Origin: Sporodiniella umbellata
Taxonomy: Eukaryota > Mucoromycota > Mucoromycetes > Mucorales > Rhizopodaceae
NCBI GenBank assembly: GCA_025677835.1
Contig: JAIXMR010000125.1
Span: forward strand, 1 to 64,000
Length of the DNA: 64,000 nt
Direction of reading: 5' to 3'
Position numbers and translations under genes: made by a program. How positions within the stretch are numbered: the first letter of the stretch is position 1; every line of letters starts with the position of its first letter. Of this stretch, positions 11,014 to 23,516 are shown piece by piece. The notes under the pieces are model-generated. The model saw nothing but the letters and a program-made list of their open reading frames with translations, was not told where the DNA came from and ran no database searches.

Positions 11014-14000
11014 TTTAGAAAATAAAAAAAATATACAAAGAGGGTACAGAAAAGAAAAACAGAAAAATCTTTTGTTCAAGCTTTTTTATATGCATTCTAT
11101 TTTTTAATTTTTTTTCTGTTAAAACGCATGGTGCAAACCCAGTTTTGGCTCGTGTTGCCTGTCCTACAATGAATAGTCTGGGAAGATTCTGCCTCATGTT
11201 AGAATGCTCCGTTTAAAAGCTAAGCTAAAAAAAAAGAGACAATAACTGTTTTGTACAAAAGTTCAATTTACGACATTTTTTTCTAAAAAAAATGCATTCA
11301 GTAGATAAACCAAGACAAAACCACAATATAAGTGTGAATATCATTAGAATTATATTTTTTTTGGCGTGAGATGGTTCAGTTTGTTATTTACTTCAAATCC
11401 AGAACATATTACAGGTGTAGACTACTTATTGTAAGAGCAGCTATTTAAAAGTACGCAGATTAAAACATACTATGTAAGGCGCACTGCCTAATATTTTATT
11501 ACAAACTCAATGAAAAAATGAAGGTGCGCGCAATTAATCACATGGAAACAATAATACTTAAATTCTTGACTCAGGTAAACACCGTACGTGTAGGGCTTTC
11601 TGAATTTACCGAGGATAGTTTTTGATCGTTTATATACTAGCACCTTCTTTATCTTGGGTTAAAAAATAGTCAATAAATTTTGCAACACTCCAGCTGTCTA
11701 TTTATAGAAATCCTAGATCCTTGAAGTATGACGCGTATACCTTGTCAAACAAGGCCCCTATGATGTATAGAGTTGTTCTATCATCAAAAAGTGGAAACCT
11801 AACACCGCCATTTTTTCTGCTTTTTCCTAGGACATCCTTCATCATGGTATAACTTTCTGTATACGTATATCAAAGTTGCATATGCTGTTATTAATTGTGA
11901 AAGCCCAACTACTAATTGTAGTTACGTGCAGATCTTATGAGATGTGTTTAGTCAAAAACCATAAAAAAACGGAAAAAACAATCATTAACAAACCACATAG
12001 TATTTACTACATTATTAAAAAAAAAGGACGTTGGTCAAGTATCGCTCAGTAGCAAAGCTAGAGTATATACAAGCAAAACTCGTTTGTAACGAGAAGATCT
12101 TACAGTTTGCGTGTAAAAGAAAGCTATCTATAGAGCCCAAAACGGTGTATAAAAATACATTTTTGTTGTATATGAAGTCCTTACTTAAAGTTCTCATTAG
12201 ACTAAAATTATAATATGAGTTGTTAAAAAGTTTTCCGCTACATAGTTCGTAAGTATGGAAAAAGTGAGTAGCGAAATGTCTTTGATGCCTTATTCATAGC
12301 TAATTTTGCTCTCTATGCTCTCTTTATATTTTCTGGTTGCCAAAGACACTGTAACGCGCAAGGAAGATACTTTTTGAGTCTTACTAAAAGCCGTACAACA
12401 AAGATTTTTCTATTAATTCTATAGAAAAAATACAACACGTTGGTCTTAATTTTCTTTTACAAAAATAATCCTACAAACTTTTCTTGCACTTTTTTGTTGT
12501 TTTTCCATCGAACGTAGTCTGTATTTAGGGCTATTCGAGAAAAAAAATAAAACAATCAGATGCTTGACATATATTAATAATCAAAAAAAAAAAGACAGGC
12601 TACTCTTTTTTTCAGTTGATAAATATGCTGCTTTTCCCTCTTATCTTTTGTCAAAGGTAATGCCTATATACAAACAAGGATTAACAATAAGTTTGTCATC
12701 AATTTTGTCTTGTATGTTTGTACTTTTAGAAACATACTTTTTTTTTTGCTCTAGATTGATCTTATAGATAATCCCAGCAAATTTTGTCGAGTTTTTTTTT
12801 GCGATTGGTGTTGTGATATCTTGAAAAAGTATCATGGTATATTATAAAGCCTCTTCTAATTAGCCTTTTTTTTTTGGCGGCACTAAAAATGAAGGTTTCA
12901 TATTTCCGAAAAGTGGTATTGAGTGGCCGCGATTGTATTTCTTTTTTTACAGAATTTTAAAAAATCTCTTAAATAGGAGAAATAAATTTTGCCGAAAAAG
13001 GTGCTTTGTTTCCATATCAGTTACAACATATATATATATATATGTATAATGGTTCGATCACATGGATGTAGCTGCTTGTTTCTGTAAAAACTTTAAAAAA
13101 CCTAAAACACCAGCTTCCTTAAGGTTGACAATCAAGCGTAGCATTGATTTTTTGAAAAATGGTTTTAGCAATTAATGTCAAAACAGAGCAAATCGATATC
13201 ACTACTCAACCCATCGCTAAAAGGAATTGGTTCTCAGATGTAAATGGCTGTATTTTTAGAAACGATATTATCTCTCTTTGAAAGCAGTGATGTACTACAA
13301 CAAACTCTTGACAATAATAAAAGCTTAAAAGGCCTTTCCTCGTCTTTTTTTTTTTTTTTAAAAGAGTGGCACTGTTAGTTATCAAAGCTTACTGTTGATT
13401 CCCTTTAATAAGCATATAACTAAGTTGGGGGATACTTCTTAGAACCAGCTTCCTTCAAAGAGCTGATTACCTCTTCCACTCTTGATCTCTCCCACCTGCT
13501 TTCCAATCAAAGGTTATATACATGGCTAAATATACATCCTTATAGCTGTACATTACTTTTGAATCAGTATCCGCTGTTTGCTTAATGCTTCGCTATTATT
13601 TCAAGATACAACATTGGTTACTTCTTTTTTTGATAGTATATAATGAACCGAATAGAAATGTAGCTGAAATCTTTGAACATAAAGGTTTTACCGATATTCA
13701 CAGGCAGCTATACATTGCTAGTTGTTTTAGAAAAAAAAAGAGCAAGTAAGCTTGGTAGAACGAGTGACAAGACAGAAAGTTGATTTTTCTATGCATTTCA
13801 GTTCATGTAGCATATTTTTAAGATTTTGACGGATGTACATTAGCATCAATTGTGTATGCGAATATGCTTTTAGGCCAACAAGTGCTTTGGAACGGGGTTT
13901 CTTTTCACGTGTTTCACACTGGCCCAGAATCAAAGCTAGGCGCTGTTTGTTTACCTTATTAGCTAATTAGAGAAAGTTGCTTTACATGAAAAAAGTTGTC

Positions 14001-14995
14001 TAACTACAAGTATAGATACAAAAAGATGGATACCTACAATGAATGAAATAACTAGACTTAACAAATGTACAATGCAAAGCTACAGAGAAAACTAGTAACA
14101 ACAATATCAAGATAAAGCGTAACTGAGGTATAAAAATCAGAAATTAAAGGATATTACCCTCTAAAACACTTGTTACTTTAAAAAACATACGGTTGGGACA
14201 TTATTAAAAGAAGACTTCGAGTTGAAGACGCGTTATATTTTTTTTTTTCCAATCTGAAGAGCTTAAAAAAATATGTTCGCTGTAACTCAAGTTCCTTGAT
14301 AAAGAGTGAGAACCTAGGGATGATACTTTGTTTTGATCGTAAAGGAAACAGATACGAGCACTTAATATTCCCTCAAAGCGGATTAAAAGTCAACAGAAAT
14401 CACGAAATACTTAAAGCTACGAATATTGTGCTATTGAAGCAAAAAGTAAGTTTTTTTAGCCGGTTTTGTAGTATACTTAACTTCAAATAAAACGTGAGAC
14501 AGCGTAGTTTCTAAAAAAAAAAAAAAAAAAAACGCTTTCAAAATGCATTCTAATACAGTTATAAGCACCGTGTTACTTAAGGTAAAGGCTCTAAAACCGT
14601 TAAAAATACGTCTTGAACTAAATACAATGCATTAACTGTTTAAAATTTAATATACATCTGTCTAACTGAATACCAATTTTATTCCAGCAACTAAAGAGAG
14701 GCTCCTAAAATTTAGAGTGATCGACACTGTTTGTAACCTTTTTTAGAACTGCGTGTTGGAAATACTGTCCGGCAACGTAAGAACGCTCGGTCCGGAACAC
14801 GTTTTTAAAGGCAATGCCTAGCCAAAAATGGAGTACACTAGTTTCCCTTTTCTGTCATATCACACTAACCTTTAAAATACCGTTTTAGAGTGAAGTAAAA
14901 AAAAAATATCTATTCTTCTCCTTACCGTTACCATACTCATATTTTTTTGATACTAAGCATCTAACAGCATTTTCATCGCATCGTATTTGTGCAGT
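11014..14995. other. 4-kb AT-rich intergenic region
   Basis: No recognisable gene. A/T tracts are frequent (for example 13,346-13,359 and 14,513-14,532). A short coding-like frame on the - strand at about 13,427-13,497 (ERSRVEEVISSLKEAGSKKY) has no visible partner exons. A CACGTG lies at 13,906-13,911 with no gene close by. The right end presumably holds the promoter, and possibly missing 5' exons, of the eIF4G-like gene. Confidence 0.4.
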
Positions 14996-17900
14996 ATGTT
15001 TTCTAACACTCATAAGCATAGTAGTGAAACTTTTCGTAAAGAACAAACTTCAACATGGAGTACTTGGTCTAATCAACATAACGCTCTCAGTAACAGTAGA
15101 GCTTTAGACCACAACAGAAACGATTTTGAAAGTGGCTCTTCCCCTTTTCAGTAAATAGACAGGAATTGAAATGCTATTGGTTTTCAATTAAATTGACTTT
15201 TTTTTCTTTTCATCTCTGTGACATTAGAATAAAAAAAGATACAAAAACTCACAACGGTGATGGGCAATCGAAAATAGAAATAGCTACAGCTCTACCCGCT
15301 CATCGCTATGACAGCTCTCCAAGAAGTGGTTTCAGCGTAGGAATTTGAACTGCCCATCCATTAGCTTTATTGCATCTCACTCTTTTTTTTTTATTCTATC
15401 GTTTTCAGACAGACTTTCAGCCTACCCCAGTGGGTGTGTTGTCGTCTACACTGGAGAACAAAGACACTCAAGGGTAGGTCTTGTTTTAAATTTTAAACTT
15501 GTATTTGAGCCATTGTTTAATTTGTTAAACTGGTTGCTGTGCAATTTTTAGGACTAGTGCTATTGCTGCTTCATACCAAAGGTACTTAAAACACTACTCC
15601 TCGGGGCTTAGTCGAATCTTATATCTACTAACTGCATCCGAATTTTACTAGCAGCTCTCCTAAAGCTAGCTCTCAACCGTTAAAGGAACAGCTTTCAATA
15701 TGGACAAGTCCCATTACGAGACAACCTAGAAAACACGGCTGGATGTCATTAGTGAATTCCGATTCGACTTTTATGCAGAGCGCTTCAAAGTTATCAAGCT
15801 CGACAAATCATACATGTTCCGCTACTAGCTGGTCAGTAGAGAAAAATCAAATGGAGGCGATCAGTGGCAGTATTTCTTCGGATTCATCTGTAGTAGTCCG
15901 CTCTTTTTTAAAGAGAAACAGCCATTTAGTATACAAGGAATCAAAAAGTCAGCAGTGGAATTCAGTGATAGGCTCTAAGCATCGTATCCGACCTGATCTT
16001 AAGTCACCCAACGATAACAAGCCTTCTAATATCCACCCGCAACTAGATTCCACTAGAGTGCACTTGCCAAAAATTGCACACACTTCAGTAGAATCTCAAA
16101 TTAGTACAGAATTTCAACCTAATGACAGTTACTTTAGTAGCAACAAAACAGAGCAACCAGAAAAAAGTTTAAACGAAACCGTTAGCTCTATAACAAAAAT
16201 TGATAAAGATCCTGTCTCTATTGAAAATACCTTGTTAGAAAAGACAACGGTAAACTTACAGAGCAGCCATCAAGAAGGGGATACTATTGCAAAAAAAGAT
16301 CGCTTGAAATTTGAAGAGGTGGTTCAGAAAGAAGTGGACACCCGTCTCAAGGCCAAACAGGCGGATTTTGAGAAGGAAAGAAAAAGATTAGCAGCAAAAG
16401 CAGAACGTTTGATAACGTTAGAAGCTGCATTAAAACAAGAGGAGAGCCGTCTCAAAGAACTTGAGGAGCAATTGAAGAATAGAGAAAGGCTCTTGAAAAA
16501 AGCTTTAATCGTACCGAACACAGAAGCTCAACTATATGCAGAGCAACAACAAGAGCTCAACCGTATAAAGAATGAATTAGTGGCAAAGAAGAAACACGAA
16601 GAAACAAACGATACGGTCCATAAAAAAAGGGTATTTAGAAATATTCAGGACTTCAGCAAATTTGAATACCCTGAAAGCGCCATACTTCCTAACATATCTG
16701 AAGGAAAGATCAAATATGATATCAGTTTTATGAAACTTTTTATTGGTCTTTGTACAGCAACAAATGCCAATCTCTCTCTATTACAATCAACATTTGGTAG
16801 TAAAAGCGAATACCAAACTATAGCTACAAATACATCCCGCGATAAATACAGCAATTACAATTCTGTATCCAATCTTCACGATACTGGCAAATTTAACAGT
16901 AATAGTCGTTCCTCAGGCTTCTACGGCAGTAGTTTTGGTGCTACCTTTGAAAGACCGTCGAGCAACTATAACAATGGCACTAAATTCAGGCCCAACACGT
17001 ACATACCTCATCCTCCTATGCCTGAATACATACCTCCTGTAGCCCCTCTCAAAAAATCTGAGAACAGATGGGTGCCAGCCTCTTCCAAGCAAAGTCCCTC
17101 TGACATTGCTATTGACGGCATCCTGCCAGAGGATATCATCATTCGAAAAACAAAGGCATTGTTAAACAAATTAACCATGGAAAAATTCGAGTCAATTTCC
17201 GGACAGATATTTGAATATTGCCAACAATCTAAAATAGAAAACGATGGTAAAGCCTTACGTACAGTCATTCGATTGACGTTTGAAAAAGCGTGTGATGAAC
17301 CAGCTTTCAGTGCTATGTGGGCCAAACTATGCCAGTCAATGCGTGATAGGATGACAGATGATATTGTTGATAAAACTTTAAAAGATAAAAACGACATGCC
17401 TATTTCAGGAGTTTTGTTGTTCAGGACATACCTGTTTGACCGATGTCAACAAGAGTTTGAATCAGGCTGGAAGACAAAAATGCCAGATTTAGCTGCTGGG
17501 GAAATGCTTACTGACGAATATTATGCTGCTGCCAAAGCAAAAAGACAGGGCCTAGGTCTTATACAGCTTATTGGAGAACTGTACAAGCTTAGTATGCTTT
17601 CTGATAAAGTGATATATAGCTGCTTAGTGAAACTGTGTGACGATCCAAACAATGCTGAAGACGAAGATGTTGAGTCACTATGCAGATTGCTCTCAACAGT
17701 AGGCAAAACCCTGGATAGCAAGCCTAAAACCTCTCCTTGGTTAGACGAATTTATTGGTCGAATTCAGGGCGAAATGTCCGCCAGTGAAAAGCTAACTTCT
17801 CGAGCTAAGTTCATGATCTTGGTTAGTAGCTCCAATTTAAACAACCATCACCTTCATATATGTGTACATAGCAGTTGCTGATTTTTGTCTTTAGGATTTG

Positions 17901-18026
17901 GCGGAGCTTCGAAGCAATCAATGGGTTCCTCATAGTGGTGTTAAACCGTCTGAGCCCACTACTCTTTCAGAAGTCCGCGAACAAGTAGACAAAGCGTCTT
18001 CCACCAGAAAGAGCTTTCGATTTTAA
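14996..18026 (+). CDS. eIF4G-like translation initiation factor (MIF4G domain)
   Basis: Scaffold that links cap-bound eIF4E, eIF4A and eIF3. Exons joined in phase: 14996-15150, 15228-15336, 15409-15473, 15552-15581, 15652-17821 and 17895-18026, giving 886 residues. The N-terminal 270 residues are low-complexity (Ser, Asn, Gln). A charged coiled coil follows (about residues 310-410). At about residue 475 is YDISFMKLF, in the place of the eIF4E-binding motif YxxxxL-hydrophobic; here Leu is Met and the next position is Lys. A Ser/Tyr/Asn-rich linker leads to the MIF4G HEAT domain (about 615-845, starting LPEDIIIRKTKALLNKLT). The C-terminal exon carries DLAELRSNQWVPHSG, typical of fungal eIF4G. 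The start is the first ATG in the open exon, but it follows a TTTGTGCAG that could be a splice acceptor, so 5' exons may be missing. Confidence 0.88.
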
Positions 18027-18777
18027 ATATACTCAACTATCTTGAATTCCCCCCTTTTCCTTCGCTCTTTTTTTTTTTTTTGTTAGATACTTTCTGTCCT
18101 TTTTAAATGTCTTCTTTGGTTTTTGCAAGAGTAAAGAAAAGGCCATCAAAAACTTCTATTGAAGCTGAATAGAAGATACAGGAGCTATTGTATACCTTGT
18201 TTTTTTACTCAAATTTTCAGCCTACCTTTTAGAAAATCCAGTATTGTTCCAACGGCTTGGTATCACTTAAACCACAAACTAGCTTGTTGGTCTTAACAGC
18301 AAAAAAAAAACAGAGCAAAAGTAAGGAAACCCTTCTCTAAAGAGAAACGGAAGATTTGAGAGCTATAGCTCTCACTGAGAGATACACTGAATTGGAATCG
18401 GCAACAGTTGGCCATCGAATACAAAAGTACTGAAGTTACTGATACTAAAAAAAGAGCCAAAGATATGCAAATGTTTAATAGGAGCTCTGCATAGTGTTTT
18501 TAGATGCGATAGTGTATATTTATGTACAATTTTTTTTGGAAAAACGCTGCAGAAATTCTATAAGTATGTGTTACTGTCGGTCTGATATGCACTAAAAAGC
18601 ATAACGTACTATATATAAAAGGCAAAATGTAAAAAGAAAGTATGCAAATCATTGATCCTGGCCTACTTCAGGGGGAGAACCCTTCATGCACAGATGTTCT
18701 CACGAGCACGTGATAGAAGGCACTCTTTTGTCCTGAGTTTTTTTTTTTGTTACTTTCTTTTTCTTCTTTAGATATCA
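18027..18777. other. intergenic region between eIF4G-like and HADH genes
   Basis: Contains the 3' flank of the eIF4G-like gene with T-runs, then the presumed promoter of the next gene, including CACGTG at 18,707-18,712 and a T-run just before the start. No open frame of interest. Confidence 0.5.
18707..18712. promoter_or_regulatory. CACGTG E-box upstream of HADH
   Basis: Perfect E-box about 65 bp before the start codon at 18778. The spacing matches that of the E-box before RPN12. Role inferred, not shown. Confidence 0.4.
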
Positions 18778-19949
18778 ATGTCTTTGCTTACATCTTCTGC
18801 CACCAGACTCTCCCCACGTATAATCAAGGTTTGAATTCTTCTTTTGATATTTTAGCAGAGATGTTAAAGTCTATTTGATCGTAGGGAGCTGTCAGAACTT
18901 ATGCTTCTGGTACTAATGTAATAGAAAATTTTGACAAATAAACGTGGGAACTAACCTTTCATTTATGAAAATTATTAGACCGGCAACATTAGGCGTGTGG
19001 GCGTTATCGGTGCAGGACAAATGGGTTTGGGTATTGCTTATGTAGCTGCTAATGTCACTCGTCTCCCTGTGGTATTAATGGATATTGATGCCGCTCAAAC
19101 CGACAAAGGCTTAAAGTTTATGAGTAAATAGAGCAATGTCCACATGAAAAAAAACTGAAAAAAAAAAAAAAACTTAGACAAACTTTTGGATAAGGACGTC
19201 TCAAAATCCAAAATCACGGAAGAGCATGCTAAGATTACACGCGAATTGGTTTCAACTACCAATAAATTATCTGGCTTGAGTGATGTAGACATCGTGATTG
19301 AAGCTGCTTCCGAAAACTTAAACATTAAGAGTGCCATTTTTCGTGAATTAGACAAAGTTTGCAAGTCGGAGAGTATTTTGGCTTCTAACACCAGTTCGAT
19401 CAGTATCACCAAGATTGCAGGCAACACAAGTAGAGCTGAACAGGTTATTGGTATGCACTTTATGAACCCTGTACCCGTTATGAAGCTGGTTGAAATTATT
19501 CCTGGACTTGCCACCAGTAATGCTGTCCTTGAACAGACTCGTTCTCTTGCCACCGCCATGGGCAAGACATGTACAGTTGTCTCTGATATTCCAGGCTTTG
19601 TAGCTAACAGATTACTGATGCCTTATATTAATGAGGCTATTATGCTGTTAGAAGCTGTATGTTACTATAAAAGAAATCTAAAAAAAAGCTTTTTTTTTCT
19701 CATCTTCATGTATTTCAGGGTGTAGCAAGTGCAGAAGACATAGATACTACCATGAAATTAGGTACAAACAACCCTATGGGTCCCTTGGTATTAGCTGACT
19801 TCATTGGTCTTGATACCTGTCTTTCTATCATGAAGGTACTTCACGAAAATACAGGCGATACCAAGTATCGCCCTAGTGTTTTGCTTCAAAAATATGTAGA
19901 TGCTGGATGGTTCGGAAAGAAGTCTGGAAAGGGTATTTACTCTTATTAA
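18778..19949 (+). CDS. 3-hydroxyacyl-CoA dehydrogenase, probably mitochondrial
   Basis: NAD-dependent oxidation of (S)-3-hydroxyacyl-CoA (or 3-hydroxybutyryl-CoA) in beta-oxidation. Five exons: 18778-18828, 18885-18917, 18979-19123, 19178-19656 and 19719-19949, giving 312 residues, the size of human HADH (314). The start ([17 protein letters not shown]) is basic and amphipathic, as in a mitochondrial presequence. The Rossmann motif [18 protein letters not shown], the catalytic segment [16 protein letters not shown] and [15 protein letters not shown] are all present. The C-terminal helical domain contains [21 protein letters not shown], and the protein ends GKGIYSY without a PTS1. It is convergent with the small peptide gene at 20015-20287; their stop codons are only 65 bp apart. 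Confidence 0.93.
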
Positions 19950-20014
19950 ATAATAATAAACTTTGTTTATATTGCCGTCTATTTTATTCTGGAGCAACTT
20001 TGATCTTTCCATCA

Positions 20015-20287
20015 TTATCCACAGTGCCCATAGTTTCCAGTTTGAGGAATACATGTTTCGTTATCTGGACAGTCATTCAATCCGACTAGACAAGGCCTGC
20101 CTGTCTCAACTGGCAGTGTTTAAAACAGAATAAAAAAGACAAGAAAAAAACAAATAAAGTTGAATAAAAAGTCCAAAAAAAAAAAAGAGAGGGCTTTACC
20201 TGGCGGTGCAGCATTTAATAGCTGAAAAAGTAAAAGTGAAAATACTATATATATAGAGATCATTGATTCACTGGTAAACATCATCAT
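20015..20287 (-). CDS. small secreted cysteine-rich peptide (60 aa), unrecognised
   Basis: A two-exon gene too short for ordinary ORF calling. Exon 1 (20287-20200) encodes MMM, a short stretch, then a hydrophobic signal segment ISIYIVFSLLLFQLL followed by NAAPP. Exon 2 (20109-20015) is joined through a 90-nt GT...AG intron (20199-20110) in phase 1 and encodes a 31-residue tail with four cysteines at residues 36, 43, 49 and 59 (spacing C-x6-C-x5-C-x9-C) and an N-E-T glycosylation sequon at 46-48. The last residue is Gly60. Any of the three leading ATGs could be used. A signal peptide plus an even number of cysteines suggests a disulphide-bonded secreted peptide of two bridges; I do not recognise a family and infer no activity. 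It faces HADH tail-to-tail. Confidence 0.6.
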
Positions 20288-20929
20288 TTTGTTAAAAACA
20301 AAGAAAGCTAAAATATAAAGAGGGACAGGATGTATTTATATAATAGTGCATTCTTCACAAAAAAAAAAGTATTCATAATTGACTTTCTTTATTTTACTCA
20401 AGCTTTGCTTCTATCTCACCTTTTAACTTCTGTCAAATTAGTTGTCTTACTATCTCTTTTCTTGGGCCTTACTTTCTTTTAAAGGTAAACACGACTTAAT
20501 AAGCTTTTTGTATTTATGCTATCTATAAATGAAGACATCTTTATCCCAATAAAAAATTAGATGAGCACATTGATATTTCAACTATAGAAAGAAAAGAGAA
20601 AGAGGATTTAAATGACAGAAGCAAATATAAAATTCCTCGGTTTTTTATTTTGTATTGCAAACAATCAAAACGAAAATCGAGTCTATTGTATCCTAAGCAA
20701 ACAACATTTCAAAATACTATTAGACGGTATATTTTCCAGTTCTTATCAGCTTTGTAGTGCACTTGAAATGAAGTCTTGTGGCTTTTGGATTTCTCTTGGA
20801 CCTTTCTACTGAGGTTAGCTCTTTGAAAAGCTAAAGAAAAGAAAGCGGAAGGTCAAAACCCAAGAGTCCGAAAATAAAACAAAAATATGCATCAACCTTG
20901 TTTGATTTTTTTTTTTTTTTACGTGTACT
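20288..20929. other. intergenic, divergent promoter region
   Basis: Lies between the starts of the peptide gene (-) and the Aurora kinase gene (+). TATA-like sequence (TATTTATATAATAG) at about 20,333. A 66-codon open frame at 20612-20812 (+) shows no recognisable motif and is probably chance. A T-run precedes the kinase start. Confidence 0.45.
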
Positions 20930-22371
20930 ATGAAAACTCCCTTTTCAGATTATGTTGACTACACTACAAGAAGACGTCAGGGACCTGTTATTAACCCAAA
21001 CTTGGAAACAACTGCTAATAGTATAAGCTCTGCTAGAGAACGTAGAGCAAAATATTTTCATCAGCTCGCACAGTCTCCTGTTAGATTAAGCTACGACGAT
21101 GAATCTTACATGGATTCGCCATTTGTACGACGACATGTTGGTATTGATGCTCAGGTTGCAGACATCCGATTTGATGATAGCGATGTCGACGAAACGCTAC
21201 TGTTAAAGCAAGTGTTTTCTTTGAGCATTATTGTTATTCCATACGAAATATAATTAAACTCACAGCGATCGATTAGCAAATCTGAATGGAAGATTGACGA
21301 TTTTAAGGTTGGAAGGCATTTAGGAACAGGCAAATTTGGGACGGTTTATTTAGCGCAAGAAAAAAGAAGTAAAATGGCGGTTGCACTTAAAATACTTAGA
21401 AAGGAGGAACTTGAAGAAGCCAACGTCATTCAATTTATAAAAAGAGAGATAGAGATACAAGCACATTTAAAGTAAAGTTTTTTATGCAAAAGTACGTATA
21501 AACATAAAACGACAATTTAATCTTTTTTGTTTTTATAGCCATCCTCATATCATTCGGTTATTTGGATACTTCCACGACGATACAAACGTTTATGCGGTAT
21601 TAGAATATGCAGAGCATGGTGATCTCTTCAAACAACTTAACTTAGAGAAGAGTTTTGACGAAACAAAAACTGTCAATGTAAAGAAATATAGAATGGACTT
21701 CTTTTTGACTTGCTATTTGTAGTATGTTGTTCAACTAAGTAGTGCTTTAGAGTATATGCATAGTCTAGGTGTCATTCATCGTGATCTCAAGCTTGAAAAC
21801 AGTAAAAATCTTACCGCAGCAATTTCAATCACGATATTAATTACTGTGTAGTTTTGTTGGGCGAGAACAATCAAGTGAAAATAGGGGATTTCGGTTGGGC
21901 TGTTCACGATCCAAGACCGAGGTATGTCTGACTTGGAGAAAAGTCTTTTAATTGTGCTGAAACGATAGACGAAAAACGTTTTGTGGTACACTGGATTACC
22001 TTCCACCAGAAATGATTGCCAACGAACCACATTCTCAAAAAGCCGACGTATGGGCTTTGGGCGTGATTTGCTATGAGCTGATGATGGGAAGGCCCCCTTT
22101 TGAAGAGCTCAGTGAAAATGAAACAGTGAGTGTGGAAAAAACGTATGACCGTATAAAGAAAGTAGACGTAAAATTCCCCGTAAACATAAGCAAAGAAGCA
22201 CAAAGCTTTATATTAAGGGTGAGTTATCCAGCTTTTTACCAAATCAAAGTGGCACTTGCTAATTTCTTTGTATTTGTTTCGATTTAGCTGCTGCAGAGGA
22301 ACCCTTTAAAAAGATTGAGGGTATCCGATATTAAGAATGATTTTTGGATTCAGAGTATTCATTCAAAATAA
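20930..22371 (+). CDS. Aurora-family serine/threonine kinase
   Basis: Mitotic kinase of the Ipl1/Ark1/Aurora type, acting at kinetochores and spindle. Seven exons: 20930-21211, 21266-21471, 21539-21677, 21723-21801, 21852-21921, 21969-22218 and 22288-22371, giving 369 residues. About 100 residues of basic, disordered N-terminus precede the kinase domain, which opens WKIDDFKVGRHLGTGKFGTV (Gly-rich loop). The ATP-binding lysine is in AVALKILRKEEL, the catalytic loop is IHRDLKLENILL, the magnesium motif is IGDFGWAVH and the activation loop is RRKTFCGTLDYLPPEM, with the phospho-acceptor Thr in the Aurora-type position. PHSQKADVWALGVICYE and the final NPLKRLRVSDI complete the fold. GDFGWAVH with CGTLDYLPPE separates Aurora from other AGC-like kinases. 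Introns are short (45-69 nt). Confidence 0.95.
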
Positions 22372-23516
22372 AAAGTTTGCCTCCTATTGTCTCAATACTA
22401 TGCCATGAAATTCTCCCGAAAAAAGTAACACCAGTTAACCGAAAATTGCTATTTAAACTTATAAAATAAAGCGATAAGTAATGGATGCTTTGTTTTTGTA
22501 AAAACTGAATTGTTCAAAGATAGAAAAAGCAATGCGTAAAACGTTTCAGATTGCACAATAAAAAAAAAATCCAAAGACGCCTTTTATAGTGATTTAAAAA
22601 CTAAAACATTCTACGAACTACTAAGAAAGTATACTTTTATAGAAGTTATGAGCTATGAACAAAGAAAAAAGAAAAAAGAGGTTAAAATAGATTTTGTATA
22701 TATAAACTTGAAGTGAAATTCAAAGAATACGACGCTACCAAGGTATATAGGCTTGCTAAAAACGGCAAAGTAAATATACTCGACTATCGAGACTACGATA
22801 ATATAGTAGTTGCAGAAGCCAATCAAAAACATATGATTGTATGTAATTAGAGATCATACAAGGATAAACTGTTGAAATCTTCCTAGTTAGAGAGCAAGAA
22901 AAAAACACTATTTTGTCTGAGCTCCAGGTTTTTAGTGTTTTCTTTTTATTAATGCCGACTTCTCAATTGTTTAAAACAGCTTGGTTTAGGCACTCTGTTG
23001 TCCTGTGCAAGGACACATTTGATGTACTGAAGAAGGAAATACCCTAATTTAAGCTACAAAAGCTTTTTTGTTTGTGCGTTGTATAGCTATTTGTCGTTTT
23101 CTTTATACCTATTTCTCTTGACTCGCCCGTACTCATAAATCAGATAGATATCGTTGGCTGAAGTGTATTACCACTCAATCGAATTTAACTGTAGATAGAA
23201 CATTTTTAAGAAATCTAAGACTTTACTTTATTATTCATACAGCTTTATATATATCTAAGACTTAAGTTTTTTAGTATGGGGATTTATTGGTAAATAGTAT
23301 TGATTTTGTATACACTGAACAAAACGAAAAACAGCTTGTAGATATATATTGCTCACTGTGGATGCCCATTCTAGGAGCAAATCAACAGCTTCCTCTTAAA
23401 CGTTGCTAAGCATTCGCTTTTTATGACTTATTTTGGTTACACTTCGGTGTGTGAAAAGGGTCACTTATAATCTCGAACTTTTTCTTTTTTTTGTTTTTCT
23501 TCTATTGTTAAAAATA
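22372..23516. other. AT-rich intergenic region
   Basis: No supportable gene or repeat; contains A/T tracts and the 5' flank of the paraoxonase-like gene. Confidence 0.5.

Noticed and set aside
11014..11079. 22-residue N-terminal extension of the chitin deacetylase
   Set aside because: The downstream ATG opens directly with a signal peptide and the extension looks like translated T-rich UTR.
17008..17397. 129-codon open frame on the - strand
   Set aside because: Antisense to the MIF4G domain of the eIF4G-like gene.
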